A DNA stretch of 64,000 nt from Cellulomonas chitinilytica (GTDB taxonomy: Bacteria; Actinomycetota; Actinomycetes; Actinomycetales; Cellulomonadaceae): positions 124,001 to 188,000 of the forward strand of contig NZ_BONK01000007.1 of NCBI RefSeq assembly GCF_016862675.1. Direction: 5' to 3'. Position 1 is the stretch's first letter, and each line of letters begins with the position of its first letter. This document shows, piece by piece, positions 52,690 to 61,764 of the stretch. The notes beneath the pieces were generated by a model. It worked only from the letters and a program-made list of their open reading frames with translations, was not told where the DNA came from and ran no database searches. The translations under genes were made by a program, and so were the position numbers.

Positions 52690-53115
52690 CTACCCGCCGT
52701 GCGCGCCCGCGAGGGCCGCGTCCAGGTCGCCGAGGATGCGGCGGCACTCCTCGACGTCCCACGGCGTGCCCGAGATCTCGAACTCGAACAGCACCGGCCG
52801 CCCGGACGCGGCGGCGATCTGACGGGCGGCCATCTGGTAGTGCACGCCGAAGTTGCGGTTGCCCGACCCCATCACGCCGACCAGCGCGCGCCGGTTCACC
52901 GCCGAGCGCAGGAACCGACGGACGGCCTCCGGGATCGTGTCGTTCGCCGGGTTGCCGGTCATGTACGACGGGGTGAGCAGCACCCACGGCCCGTCCACCT
53001 CGGACCGGCGGTGCTCGCGCTCGGCCAGGTTGAAGACGGGCCGGCCCAGCTGCTCGGCGAACGCCCGCACCAGCCCGCTGGCCGACGAGTAGTAGTACAC
53101 GGGGACGATGCGCAC
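52690..53115 (-). CDS. nrdI: NrdI flavodoxin-like protein (class Ib ribonucleotide reductase assembly)
   Basis: 141 aa with the NrdI pattern: VPVYYYSSASGLVRAFAEQLG, WVLLTPSYMTGN and VGVMGSGNRNFGVHY (FMN loop), then FEFEISGTPWDVE. It supplies superoxide to make the Mn-tyrosyl cofactor of NrdF. Here it stands alone; no nrdH, nrdE or nrdF is in the neighbourhood. GTG start at 53115. Confidence 0.85.
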   Translation of the reverse strand: MRIVPVYYYSSASGLVRAFAEQLGRPVFNLAEREHRRSEVDGPWVLLTPSYMTGNPANDTIPEAVRRFLRSAVNRRALVGVMGSGNRNFGVHYQMAARQIAAASGRPVLFEFEISGTPWDVEECRRILGDLDAALAGAHGG

Positions 53116-53262
53116 CGCGTCAGCGTCGTGGTCCCGGCCCCGGCGCGCCTGGGACCGACGTCCCGGTCGCCGTCGGTCCGTCGTGCGTGGCGTCCTGCGG
53201 GGCGGGCGCCCAGGACGTCACCCGGGCGGCCCGCACGGCACCCGACGTGCCAGGCTGGGCGG

Positions 53263-53721
53263 GTGCGCCTGTTCCGTCGTCACCGTCCCCCCGTCGTCCC
53301 ACCCGAGGCGGTCGGCCCGTTCGACGGGTTCACGGCGGCCGACGCCCCCGCGCTGCAGCGCTCGTTCGTCGCGGCGCTGCACATCGGCGAGCGGGCCGAG
53401 CGGCAGGACGTGCCCGGGACCATCGAGATCGGCCGGGGCGCCGCCGGCCGGCTCGTGGTGATCTGGCGGAACCTCGTCGTCGGCTTCGTGCCGCCGGACC
53501 GGGCGGCGCCGTTCGACGCCGCGCTGCCCGCCGACCCGCGTGCAGTGGTCGCCGTGGACGGTGTCGTGCACCATGCGGACGGGCTGTGGCGCGTGTGGGT
53601 CGGTGACCTGCCGGCCGACGGTTTCCCGCCGCCGCCGCCCGGGCTCGACACCCTGCCGGTCCCGGAGGACACCGTCCTCGGGATCCGGCTGGACCGGCGC
53701 GGGGAGAACGGCCCGGCCTGA
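53263..53721 (+). CDS. Hypothetical protein
   Basis: 152 aa, GTG start, alpha/beta with a Pro-rich C-terminal loop. CAGGCT at 53251-53256 lies 6 bases before the start (leaderless pattern). No signal peptide, membrane helix or family recognised. Divergent from nrdI. Confidence 0.5.
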   Translation: MRLFRRHRPPVVPPEAVGPFDGFTAADAPALQRSFVAALHIGERAERQDVPGTIEIGRGAAGRLVVIWRNLVVGFVPPDRAAPFDAALPADPRAVVAVDGVVHHADGLWRVWVGDLPADGFPPPPPGLDTLPVPEDTVLGIRLDRRGENGPA

Positions 53722-53795
53722 CGGGACGCCGCCGGGCGGGCGACGGCCGACGCCGCGGCGCGGGTCCCGGCTGGGGCCCGCACCGCGGTGCCGGG

Positions 53796-56252
53796 TCACT
53801 TGTGCGGGAGGACTCCCGCACCCGGGACGGGTCCGAGCACGGGCGACCGCAGCACCGGAGGCGCGAGGTACGTGAACCGCACGGAGGTCGCCGACCGGCC
53901 GTTCGGCGTCGTCACCGTCACGGGCACGGCACCCGCCGTGTGCTTGGGCACGACGACCGTCAGCAGCGTGCTGCTCAGGACCGCGACCTTGGTGGTCGTG
54001 GTGCTCCCGAAGCTCACCGTCGTCTTGCTCTTCACGAAGTTCTTGCCGGTGAGGATCGTCAGCGTCCCGCCGCCCGTCAGGCCGAGGTTCGGCAGGGCGC
54101 ACCGCACGACGGGCAGCGGCCCGGTCGGCGGCGCCGTCACCGTGTGGGCGACCTGCGCGGACGACGCACCGAACGTGGCGTCCCCGGCGAAGCTCGCCGC
54201 GACGGTGTGCGACCCCGCCGCGAGGGCCGACGAGCGGAACGTCGCCGACCCGCCCGCGAGGGGGACGGTCACCGCGGCGCCGCCGTCGACGACGAACGAG
54301 ACGGAGCCGGTCGGAGCCGGGCCCGCGCTGGTGACCGTCGCCGTGAACGCCGCGGCCGCGCCGGTGGACGTCGGTCCCGTCGGGCCGGCGAGCGCCAGGC
54401 TCGTCGCGACCTTCTCGTACGTGAACGTGGCGGGTGCGCTCGCGCGGCCCTGCGTCGTGACGACCACGTCGACCGGCCCGGCGGCGTGGGCCGGCGCGGT
54501 CGCGACGAGGGACGTCGGCCCGGCGGACGTGACGTCCGCCGCGACACCGCCGAACGTCACCGTGCTGCCCGCCCCGAACCCGCTGCCCGTGAGGGTCACC
54601 TGCCGGCCGCCCAGGACGGTGCCCGAGGCCGGTGCCACCGACGTGATCGCCGGGGCCGCCGGTCCTGCCGGGCCTGGCACGTAGTCGACCATGGACACGC
54701 CGCCGGTGTAGGTGGAGTCCCCGACGTAGGTCACGTCGACCCACGGGTACGTGCCGTGGTCGAACGCCTCGAAGGTCAGCGTCGCGTGCCCCGAGGCGTC
54801 GAGGTCGGCGTCGGCGTAGACGGCCTCCTGCGCGACGGTGCTGCCCACCCACACCGATCCCGTCGGAACACCCTGGCCACCGGTCACGGTGACGTCGATC
54901 GTGAAGGGCTCGCCGAGCACGGGCGGGTGCGCGGGCGTCGCGACGACCGTCGCCGCGGCGGAGCCCTTCGCGCCGGTGGTGATCCCGATGCCGTCGACGG
55001 ACGCGCCGGCAGCCAGCACGACCGGCGTGGCCTGGCTCGCCCGCGTCGTGCCGGGGGTGGCGGCGTAGTAGGTGCGCACGGTCGCCACGGGGTGCGACGC
55101 CGAGGCGGACACCCGGTAGGTGCCCGGCGGCAGGAGGTTGATGTCGAACGAGCCGTCGGCCTCGGAGTACACGCCGTTCCCGCCGTCCTCCGACCGTGCC
55201 TCCACGAACGCCCCGGCCAGCGGTGCGCCGTCGGGGCCGCGGACGATGCCGGAGACCGTGGCGCCGGCGATCAGCGTCAGGTCGTCGAGCTGCGCGGTCG
55301 AGGCGTCGGCGACGTGCACGACCTCGGCGTCGTCCCACCGGGTCGTGCCCGGGTAGAAGAGGCCGACGAGGTTCGCCCCCCAGTCCGACTGGGCGTTCAC
55401 GGTGTAGTCGCCGTCGGGCAGGCCCGTGATCGTGTACCCGCCGTCGGCGCCCGTCGTCGCGCCGCCGCCGTCACCGGTGCCCGTGGACGCGAACACCTCG
55501 ATGCCGGCGCGCGGTGTGCCGTCCGGCGCGAGGACCCGCCCGGAGATCGTGCCGCCGCGCGCGAGGACCGCGTCGTGCAGCGTGGTCGACGCGCCGGGAG
55601 CGAGCGTGACCACTGTCTGCGTGTCCGCGGTCCGGGCGTCGTCGTACAGCTCCGACACCCAGGCCGAGCCGTAGGGCGCGGTGAAGGAGATGCGCCAGTC
55701 CCCGGGGCGCAGGCGGCCGGCGCTGTAGGTGCCGTCGGCGCCGGTCGTGGCGAACGAGTACACGAACGCCGCCGACGACAGCTGCACCGAGACACCGGGC
55801 ACCGGGTTGCCGTCCGCGTCCACGACCCGCCCGGCGATCGTCGCGGCGCGGTCGAGCACGGCGTCGATCCCCGTGACGTCGGCCGCGCCGACCGTGACGC
55901 GCGTCGGGTTCCAGGAGCCGGTGTCGTCGTACGTCTCGCCGAGCAGCGGGCTGCCGGACGGCGGCGTGAACGTGACCGCGTACGAGCCCGGGTTGAGGTT
56001 CGGCACCGTGTAGTGACCGGCGGCGTCCGTCGTGGCGGGGCCGCCGAACCCGGGCGGAGGCGACACCGAGACGCTCACGCCCTGCGCCGGTGCGCCCGTG
56101 TCGTCCGTGACCGTCCCGGACAGCGAGAACGCCGTCGGGGCGTCGTCGGCGAGGGCGCCGGAGGGCACCAGCGCGCCGACGCCCAGCAGGGTCGCGATCG
56201 TGGTCAGACGTGCGAGGCGGCGGACCGCGGCACGGGACGTGAGCAGCAGCAT
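53796..56252 (-). CDS. Large secreted repeat protein with carboxypeptidase-regulatory-like and IPT/TIG domains
   Basis: 818 aa. The signal peptide (about 36 residues) ends ALADDAP. Then come four or five copies of a ~75-residue CarboxypepD_reg/SpaA-like fold (TVTDDTGAPAQGVSVSVSPP, VVDADGNPVPGVSVQL, VLAPDGTPRAGIEVFAS, VRGPDGAPLAGAFVEARS), an Ig-like (Big_3) domain, an IPT/TIG domain (ITSVAPASGTVLGGRQVTLT), another Ig-like domain and a second TIG. It has no LPxTG motif or transmembrane anchor. Probably an adhesin or wall-associated scaffold. Confidence 0.75.
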   Translation of the reverse strand: MLLLTSRAAVRRLARLTTIATLLGVGALVPSGALADDAPTAFSLSGTVTDDTGAPAQGVSVSVSPPPGFGGPATTDAAGHYTVPNLNPGSYAVTFTPPSGSPLLGETYDDTGSWNPTRVTVGAADVTGIDAVLDRAATIAGRVVDADGNPVPGVSVQLSSAAFVYSFATTGADGTYSAGRLRPGDWRISFTAPYGSAWVSELYDDARTADTQTVVTLAPGASTTLHDAVLARGGTISGRVLAPDGTPRAGIEVFASTGTGDGGGATTGADGGYTITGLPDGDYTVNAQSDWGANLVGLFYPGTTRWDDAEVVHVADASTAQLDDLTLIAGATVSGIVRGPDGAPLAGAFVEARSEDGGNGVYSEADGSFDINLLPPGTYRVSASASHPVATVRTYYAATPGTTRASQATPVVLAAGASVDGIGITTGAKGSAAATVVATPAHPPVLGEPFTIDVTVTGGQGVPTGSVWVGSTVAQEAVYADADLDASGHATLTFEAFDHGTYPWVDVTYVGDSTYTGGVSMVDYVPGPAGPAAPAITSVAPASGTVLGGRQVTLTGSGFGAGSTVTFGGVAADVTSAGPTSLVATAPAHAAGPVDVVVTTQGRASAPATFTYEKVATSLALAGPTGPTSTGAAAAFTATVTSAGPAPTGSVSFVVDGGAAVTVPLAGGSATFRSSALAAGSHTVAASFAGDATFGASSAQVAHTVTAPPTGPLPVVRCALPNLGLTGGGTLTILTGKNFVKSKTTVSFGSTTTTKVAVLSSTLLTVVVPKHTAGAVPVTVTTPNGRSATSVRFTYLAPPVLRSPVLGPVPGAGVLPHK

Positions 56253-56406
56253 GCGAGGGCCTTCGGCTCGACGAGCGCCCCACGACGGTCCCGGGGCGGG
56301 GGAAATGTACCGGTTCGACCAGGGATCCCGAGGCCCGTTTCGCGAAGATTCACCTGCTCGGACGCGCTCCTCGCGAGCCCGACCCCGTGAGGGACGCGGG
56401 ACCGGC

Positions 56407-57075
56407 TCAGCCCGACACGACCGGATGCCCCTCCGAGGCCTGCACGACGACGAACCCCTGCCCGGTGAACCCGAGCTGGTACGCCTCGCCCGAGCCGCGC
56501 CCGACGACCGCCCCGAGCTTGGCCGTCTTGCGGACGGTCGAGGTCAGCGACCGGGACCACAGCACGGCCGACTGCATGTCCACGAACGTCGGGACGTCCA
56601 CCTGGAGCACCACGGGCGTCCCGTGCGCCGTGACCGCGAGCGCCCCGGAGCCCGTGAACGTCGTGTTGAACAGCCCGCCGCTCAGCATCGACGCACCCTC
56701 GACCCGGTTGATGTCCCAGGTCAGCGTGCTCTCGAAGGCCAGGATGTTGGACCCGTTCACGGTGACGGACTCGTTGTCGAGCTCGACGACGAACACCTGG
56801 TCGGCGTCCTGCGCGAGGAACACGTCACCGCTGCCGGAGACCTTCATCAGGGACATGCCCTCACCGGTGAACGCCTTCTTGAACATCTTGGAGACGCCAC
56901 CCGAGCCCTGGTACGCGAAGTCGACGTCCCCCTGGTACGCGACCATCGACCCCTGCTTGGCGTAGAAGAACCCGCCCGTGCCGGCGAGGTCGACCTTGAG
57001 CATCTTGTCGTTCTGCAGGACGAACCGTCCGGGCTCCGTCGACCGCTCCGCGTTCTGCATCAGTGTGCTGCGCAT
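56407..57075 (-). CDS. AIM24 family protein
   Basis: 222 aa, all-beta, with the AIM24 (TRAP-like fold) features KMLKVDLAGTGGFFYAKQGS and a long FTGEGMSLMKVSGSGDVFLA segment. No signal peptide. Bacterial AIM24 proteins have unknown roles. Stands alone between the repeat protein and the toxin locus. Confidence 0.8.
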   Translation of the reverse strand: MRSTLMQNAERSTEPGRFVLQNDKMLKVDLAGTGGFFYAKQGSMVAYQGDVDFAYQGSGGVSKMFKKAFTGEGMSLMKVSGSGDVFLAQDADQVFVVELDNESVTVNGSNILAFESTLTWDINRVEGASMLSGGLFNTTFTGSGALAVTAHGTPVVLQVDVPTFVDMQSAVLWSRSLTSTVRKTAKLGAVVGRGSGEAYQLGFTGQGFVVVQASEGHPVVSG

Positions 57076-57169
57076 GGCGACGACGCTAGCGGCGCGACGG
57101 CCGGCGGCCCAGGCTTCCTCGCGGCGTCGGTCAGGCGTCGGTCAGGCTCCGGGCTCGAGGGCGGCAGGG

Positions 57170-57601
57170 TCAGCGGGGCTCGTTCGCCGCCGCACCTGAC
57201 AGCGCCAGGGCAGGCGCGGTGAAGCCGACGTCGGCGAACGGTCCCAGGACGACGCGGCGGGACTCCGGGGGCACCCGGTCGCCGGCCGCGATCACCAGCG
57301 CTGCCGCGATGACGTCGGTCTGCAGCGAGATGAAGCGTGCCCAGTGGTCCGGGAACAGCTCGCTCGACAGCCCGAGGCTGAGGTACGCGTCGTTGGCCGC
57401 CTTGTCGACGGCGGACTCGACGGCCGCTCCCAGTCCGGGCTCGAGCGTGCTGAACACCTTCCGCCGGCCGGGCACCCCCTCGTCGAGACGGGCGAGGTAG
57501 CGCTGCCAGTCCTCCTGGGTCGAGCTGCGCACCTCCTGCACGAACTTCTCGACGAGCTCCGCGTGCTCACCCAGCTTCGACGCCACGGTCACGCGGCTCA
57601 C
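57170..57601 (-). CDS. Unknown helical protein coupled to the toxin gene (possible immunity or chaperone)
   Basis: 143 aa. GTG start overlaps the stop of the toxin gene by 4 bases (GTG at 57592 is possible). Mainly helical, with a FVQEVRSSTQEDWQRYLARL helix, a DRVPPESRRVVLGPF turn and a short hydrophobic end. No signal peptide and no family recognised. In polymorphic toxin loci the gene here is usually the immunity protein, so that is the first hypothesis; but a better immunity candidate (Tdi1-like) is encoded elsewhere in the locus. Confidence 0.7.
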   Translation of the reverse strand: MSRVTVASKLGEHAELVEKFVQEVRSSTQEDWQRYLARLDEGVPGRRKVFSTLEPGLGAAVESAVDKAANDAYLSLGLSSELFPDHWARFISLQTDVIAAALVIAAGDRVPPESRRVVLGPFADVGFTAPALALSGAAANEPR

Positions 57602-60015
57602 ACCCCTCCTCGGACCAGGTTCAACAGGTTCAGCTTCACGTTGAGCCGGATGTCGCCGAGCAGCTCCTTCGGGATGCCCATCTCGGCGAGCTGTTCTGCG
57701 ATACCGGTACGCAGGACGCCGGCCCGTGTGGTCTTCGGCCACTGCGCCCCGATCGACATGTTGACATTGCCGTCGCCCATGCCGGTGAACTGGTCGGGAT
57801 CCCCACCGGCCCGCTGGTCGGGCCCGTGCAGCGGGTGCTGGTCGCGCATGGCCGCAGTGGCCTGGTCGAGGGCCTGCGCCCGCGTGAGGCCGTGCTCGGC
57901 CTGCAGCCGGTCGGCGAGGAGATCGATCTGCTGCGCGCGGTACACGTCCTGGTTGTCCAGACGCAGGAAGTTGTCGAACCGCTCGGCCCACCCGCCGACG
58001 GCCATCTGGTTCAGCGCGCGCTCCTGCAGGTCGAGCTGCCGTTCGAACTCGACGAGGTCGTGGTTCAGGTCCCGGCGCTTGAACGTGATCTCCACGGGAT
58101 CGCTGAGCCGCAGGACGCCGTCGTCGTTGATGAGCGTCCCGTTGTCGACGTACCGGCGCAGCGGCTCCGGGATGACGTCCGGGTCGAGCAGCCGTCCGCT
58201 GTTCGTCAGGCCCGACGGCGACGGGACGTCGGGGTTCACGGTGCCGACGTTGCCGTGCTCGCCTCGCGGTGTCCCGTCGTAGTGCGGGTGCGACGGGTCG
58301 TACTGGGGGTCGTTCCAGTGCTCGGGGGGCACCTGCGTGACGTCGGGCCGGCCGTCGGGCAGATGTCCGCCGGTCCACTCGGGGGCGTGGCCGCCCGTCG
58401 TCGGCTCGTGCGGTGTCGTCGTCCCGTCCGTCCCCGTCCCGGTGCCCGAGTGCGGGTCGTGGACCGTGCCCGGAGCGCCCGTCGTGGTCGTGTCGACGTG
58501 CGGCACGGTCGCGCCCGGGGCGCCGCCCGCGCTCGGCGCGTCCACGTGCGGCACGGTGGCGCCCGGTGCGCGCGACGGCGGGGTGACGTCGGGGACGCCC
58601 CCGCCGCGCGGCCCGAAGGCGGCGTCGCTCAGCGGGGTGTGCGGGCGCACGGGGTTCGGGGTGGCGTGTCCGGCGTCGATCATCGCGGCGAAGAGCCCTC
58701 CGGGGCTGAGCCGCACCCCGCCGGCGCCGGCGACGGCGAGCTGGTTGCCGCGCATCCCGGCGAGGATGTCCTCGAGGTTGAAGCTCTTGACGGCGACCTT
58801 GAGGCCGACGATCACCTTGACGCCGCCCTTGACGACCCACGACCCGCCCTGCACGGCGAACTCCGAGATGCCACCGGTGATCCGTGCGAGCTTCGCGCCG
58901 ATGCTCGCGGCCTTCAGCCCGCCGGAGACCTCGCCGGCGCCGGGGATGAACAGGGTGCCGATGTTGAGCACGGTGCCCGTCCCGGTGGCGACGCCGTCCT
59001 CCTTCCAGGCGTGCCAGCCGTCCTTCGCGTTCGGGTCCCACCCGATGAGGCTGCCGCCGGCGTTGCGCAGCGTGACCGCGCGGTCGTACATGAAGTCGGT
59101 GAACCCGTTCTGCTGACCCGCGGCGCCCATCCCGATCGCGACCCACGCCGCCGGGGAGCCCATCAGCGCGAGCGAGCCGACGAGGTCGCCGAGCCCGCCC
59201 CAGGACTGCCCGTACGCGTCGCCGCTGAACCAGTCGCCGGTCTCCGGGTTGTAGCCCACGACGAGCATGCCGAGGCCCTGGACGAGCCCCTTGCCCCACT
59301 CGTACGCGCCGTGGCCGACGGACTCGCGGCAGTTGCGGTCCTCGATCGCGGGGCTGCCCCACGGCATCTCGACGTCGGCCTGCGTGAACGCCTCGGCGGG
59401 GATGGCCTCGACCGTCGCGACGCACATGTTGGTGACGAGCCCGTTGACGGAGTTCGCGCACGTGGACGCGGCCGTGGAGATGTCGGCGAGGATGCGGCTG
59501 TACTCCTCGAGCAGGTCGTTGTTCTTCTCGACGGTGTCGCCGTCCTCGTTCCACGGCACCTTCACGCGCCGCTCGTCGACGCCGGGAACCCAGTCGAACG
59601 CCCACGCCATGTGGTCGCCGAAGCTCGCGTCCGCGGAGTCGGACGCGTCGACCCACACCCCGTCGACGACGGACGCGCGGAACTCGCGCGCGCGACGCTC
59701 CAGGTCGGCCAGGCGCGGCTTGATGCCCGCGAGGGCGCCCGCGTACGTGTCGAGGTGCTTGGCGGCGTCGCCGAACCGCGACCTCAGGTCCGAGGCGGAC
59801 GTCACCGCCGGGCCCATGACGGCGAAGACCTTCTCCTGCTCCGGCGCGCGGTAGCAGCCGGCCAGCCGGTCCCACGTGGTCTTCACGTCGCCCGTCTTCT
59901 CGTCGACCGCGTTCCCCATGGACCGCAGCGACGACGCGGACGCGGTGACCTGCGACGGGTCGAGGTCCGCGGACTTCGCCGGGAACTTGGACGGGTCGAT
60001 CAGTGCTCCGGTCAT
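57598..60015 (-). CDS. Polymorphic toxin with ESX-like N terminus and Ntox15 (Tde-type) DNase domain
   Basis: 805 aa. Residues about 15-115 are helical with VKTTWDRLAGCYRA, like the WXG region of T7SS substrates. Residues about 210-330 hold the conserved middle found in actinobacterial T7SS toxins (GDWFSGDAYGQSWGGLGDLV, FTDFMYDRAVTLRNAGGSLI). A Pro/Thr/His linker (about 440-600) includes two copies of APGATVPHVD. The C terminus (about 641-785) is Ntox15: FERQLDLQERALNQM, the HxxD motif H730-G-P-D733 in PLHGPDQRAGGDPDQFTGMG, and MSIGAQW. This family includes the Tde1 DNase. GTG/ATG choice: ATG 60015 after GAGGGGGCG. Confidence 0.8.
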   Translation of the reverse strand: MTGALIDPSKFPAKSADLDPSQVTASASSLRSMGNAVDEKTGDVKTTWDRLAGCYRAPEQEKVFAVMGPAVTSASDLRSRFGDAAKHLDTYAGALAGIKPRLADLERRAREFRASVVDGVWVDASDSADASFGDHMAWAFDWVPGVDERRVKVPWNEDGDTVEKNNDLLEEYSRILADISTAASTCANSVNGLVTNMCVATVEAIPAEAFTQADVEMPWGSPAIEDRNCRESVGHGAYEWGKGLVQGLGMLVVGYNPETGDWFSGDAYGQSWGGLGDLVGSLALMGSPAAWVAIGMGAAGQQNGFTDFMYDRAVTLRNAGGSLIGWDPNAKDGWHAWKEDGVATGTGTVLNIGTLFIPGAGEVSGGLKAASIGAKLARITGGISEFAVQGGSWVVKGGVKVIVGLKVAVKSFNLEDILAGMRGNQLAVAGAGGVRLSPGGLFAAMIDAGHATPNPVRPHTPLSDAAFGPRGGGVPDVTPPSRAPGATVPHVDAPSAGGAPGATVPHVDTTTTGAPGTVHDPHSGTGTGTDGTTTPHEPTTGGHAPEWTGGHLPDGRPDVTQVPPEHWNDPQYDPSHPHYDGTPRGEHGNVGTVNPDVPSPSGLTNSGRLLDPDVIPEPLRRYVDNGTLINDDGVLRLSDPVEITFKRRDLNHDLVEFERQLDLQERALNQMAVGGWAERFDNFLRLDNQDVYRAQQIDLLADRLQAEHGLTRAQALDQATAAMRDQHPLHGPDQRAGGDPDQFTGMGDGNVNMSIGAQWPKTTRAGVLRTGIAEQLAEMGIPKELLGDIRLNVKLNLLNLVRGGV

Positions 60016-60025
60016 GGGCGCCCCC

Positions 60026-60391
60026 TCAGCCCTTGTACCCGTGCTCGACGAAGTACGTGAAGTCGCCGGTCTCCGCCGCCTTGACGAGCTGCGTCTGGTA
60101 CGAGCCCGCCATCTCCTCCTGGCCGTTGTTGTACGCGATGACCGCGTTCGCGACGCCCAGGGTCCCGGCGCTGATCCGGTTGCCGATGTTCGTGAGGTTG
60201 CGCGACTGGTCGCTCAGCACCGCGTTCACGGCGGCGGCGACGTCGCCGGTCAGCGGGCCGCCCCACACGAGCCCGTCGAGCACGGCCTGGAACTTGGCCT
60301 CGGTGAGCTCCTTGCCCAGCTCCTCCGCTGTCGACTGCACGTCGGTGAGGACCGACTGCACGTCGGCCGGCTGGATGCTCCACCGTGTCAT
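60026..60391 (-). CDS. DUF6507 family protein (T7SS-associated)
   Basis: 121 aa, starting MTRWSIQPADVQSVLTDVQ, which is the DUF6507 opening, followed by an amphipathic helix pair with a W-G-G turn (GLVWGGPLTGDVAAAVNAVL). WXG-like size and layout. GAGAGGAG lies 6-13 bases before ATG 60391. It lies 10 bases upstream of the toxin gene. Probably a small secreted or chaperone-like partner in the toxin operon. Confidence 0.75.
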   Translation of the reverse strand: MTRWSIQPADVQSVLTDVQSTAEELGKELTEAKFQAVLDGLVWGGPLTGDVAAAVNAVLSDQSRNLTNIGNRISAGTLGVANAVIAYNNGQEEMAGSYQTQLVKAAETGDFTYFVEHGYKG

Positions 60392-60404
60392 CGCGGCACT
60401 CCTC

Positions 60405-60740
60405 TCAGACCCGATCCTTGACGACGCCACCCACAGCGGCGGCGACGGCCTCGGCCAGCGCGCGTCCGGGGGCGGTGTCGCCGAACGGGATGGTGATGTC
60501 GGTCCACAGGCCGAACGACGCGGGCGGGTCGACCACCGCGGCGGCCGCCTGGGTGGGGTCGAGCACCGGTCGGGACGGGTACACCTGCAGGACGGCGCGC
60601 CCGTCGACGTCGACGACCTGCCTGATCAGGCCGTCGTGGTAGTCGAGGTACGACCCGTCGGGGTGGGTCTCGGCGGCGGCGCGCACGATCGTGTCCGCGG
60701 TCGGTGCCACGTCGCTGAGCAGCACGAGCTCGGTGGGCAT
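60405..60740 (-). CDS. Conserved hypothetical protein in the T7SS-type toxin operon
   Basis: 111 aa, MPTELVLLSDVAPTADTIVR, mostly hydrophilic with a beta-rich centre (LIRQVVDVDGRAVLQVYPSR). Its ATG overlaps the DUF6177 stop by one base. No family recognised; position in a tight operon implies a role with the flanking genes. Confidence 0.65.
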   Translation of the reverse strand: MPTELVLLSDVAPTADTIVRAAAETHPDGSYLDYHDGLIRQVVDVDGRAVLQVYPSRPVLDPTQAAAAVVDPPASFGLWTDITIPFGDTAPGRALAEAVAAAVGGVVKDRV

Positions 60741-61762
60741 CAGACCTCCTGACCGAGTCCCGCGACGGCGGCGATGCGCTCCGCGCCGACGTCGTACGCG
60801 AACGCCAGGAGCTGCGCCCACAGGCCCACGTCCGGGTCGCTGAACCGCACGACGACCGCGGGGGAGCGGCCCGAGCCGAGGACGCTGACGTCGTGCCGCT
60901 CGGTGAGCGACACCAGGTCGAGCTCCAGGTCGTACACCGCGCGCGGCCCGATCAGCACCGCGAGCGGCGCCTCGGGGTACTTCGCGGTCGTGGTCTGCGA
61001 CGGGCCCGCGTCGAAGTGGGCGAGCGAGACGAACCCGATGGTCGGCCGGAAGCGCTCCGCGACGGCGGTGAGGGCCCCGGACGCGCGTCCCACGGGGTCG
61101 GCGAGGTGCCGCGGGTACGGGCCGAGGACGACGCCGCCCTTCGCCTGCTCCAGCACGCCGTGCCGGGTCCGCGCAGCGGAGACGTCGACGAACGACCCGT
61201 CGGGCGCCCATGCGTGCAGCGCCGCCGTGACCGGCATGCCGGCCCTGGCCGCCGCCGTCACGGCGGGGACGCTCCACGGCTCGAGCAGCGGCTCGTGCGG
61301 ACCCCACAGCGTCAGGTCCGCGCCGCCGAGCGACGTGACCGTGGCCTGCGCGAGGTCGCCGACGGTCGTCGACTCCGCCGCCCGCGAGTGCGCGTAGACG
61401 TCGAACATCAGCACCCCGACGCCGTCGGGGGCGGCCCGGTCGTACCCGGCGAGCCGGTCGCGGTCCGTGCCGGAGCGGCGCCACAGGTCCTCGAACGCGT
61501 CGATCCGGTAGCCCGACAGCCCGTCGAACACCCCGTGGTCCGTGCGCACGGCCCAGTGGCCGCCCGCCCGGCGCAGGGCGAGCGACACCGCCGGGCTGAG
61601 CGACGCTCCGTCGAGCGTCACGAGCACCGGGCGCAGCTGGTCGGTGACGGCGACGTCGAGGAACGTCGCCAGGGGTGCGGTCAGCAGCACGTGCCGCGTC
61701 TGCGCAGCCCAGGCGACGTACTCCTCGGTCCACTCGTCCGCCACGGGGTGGACGACGTGCAT
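60740..61762 (-). CDS. DUF6177 family protein (T7SS-associated)
   Basis: 340 aa. Long soluble alpha/beta protein; the patterns HPVADEWTEEYVAWAAQTRH, GYRIDAFEDLWRRSGTDRDR and KYPEAPLAVLIGPRAVYDLELDLVSLTERHDV match my memory of DUF6177, a family found mainly in actinobacterial T7SS and toxin loci. The role is unknown. Start at 61762, 2 bases after the upstream stop. Confidence 0.7.
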   Translation of the reverse strand: MHVVHPVADEWTEEYVAWAAQTRHVLLTAPLATFLDVAVTDQLRPVLVTLDGASLSPAVSLALRRAGGHWAVRTDHGVFDGLSGYRIDAFEDLWRRSGTDRDRLAGYDRAAPDGVGVLMFDVYAHSRAAESTTVGDLAQATVTSLGGADLTLWGPHEPLLEPWSVPAVTAAARAGMPVTAALHAWAPDGSFVDVSAARTRHGVLEQAKGGVVLGPYPRHLADPVGRASGALTAVAERFRPTIGFVSLAHFDAGPSQTTTAKYPEAPLAVLIGPRAVYDLELDLVSLTERHDVSVLGSGRSPAVVVRFSDPDVGLWAQLLAFAYDVGAERIAAVAGLGQEV

Positions 61763-61764
61763 GG

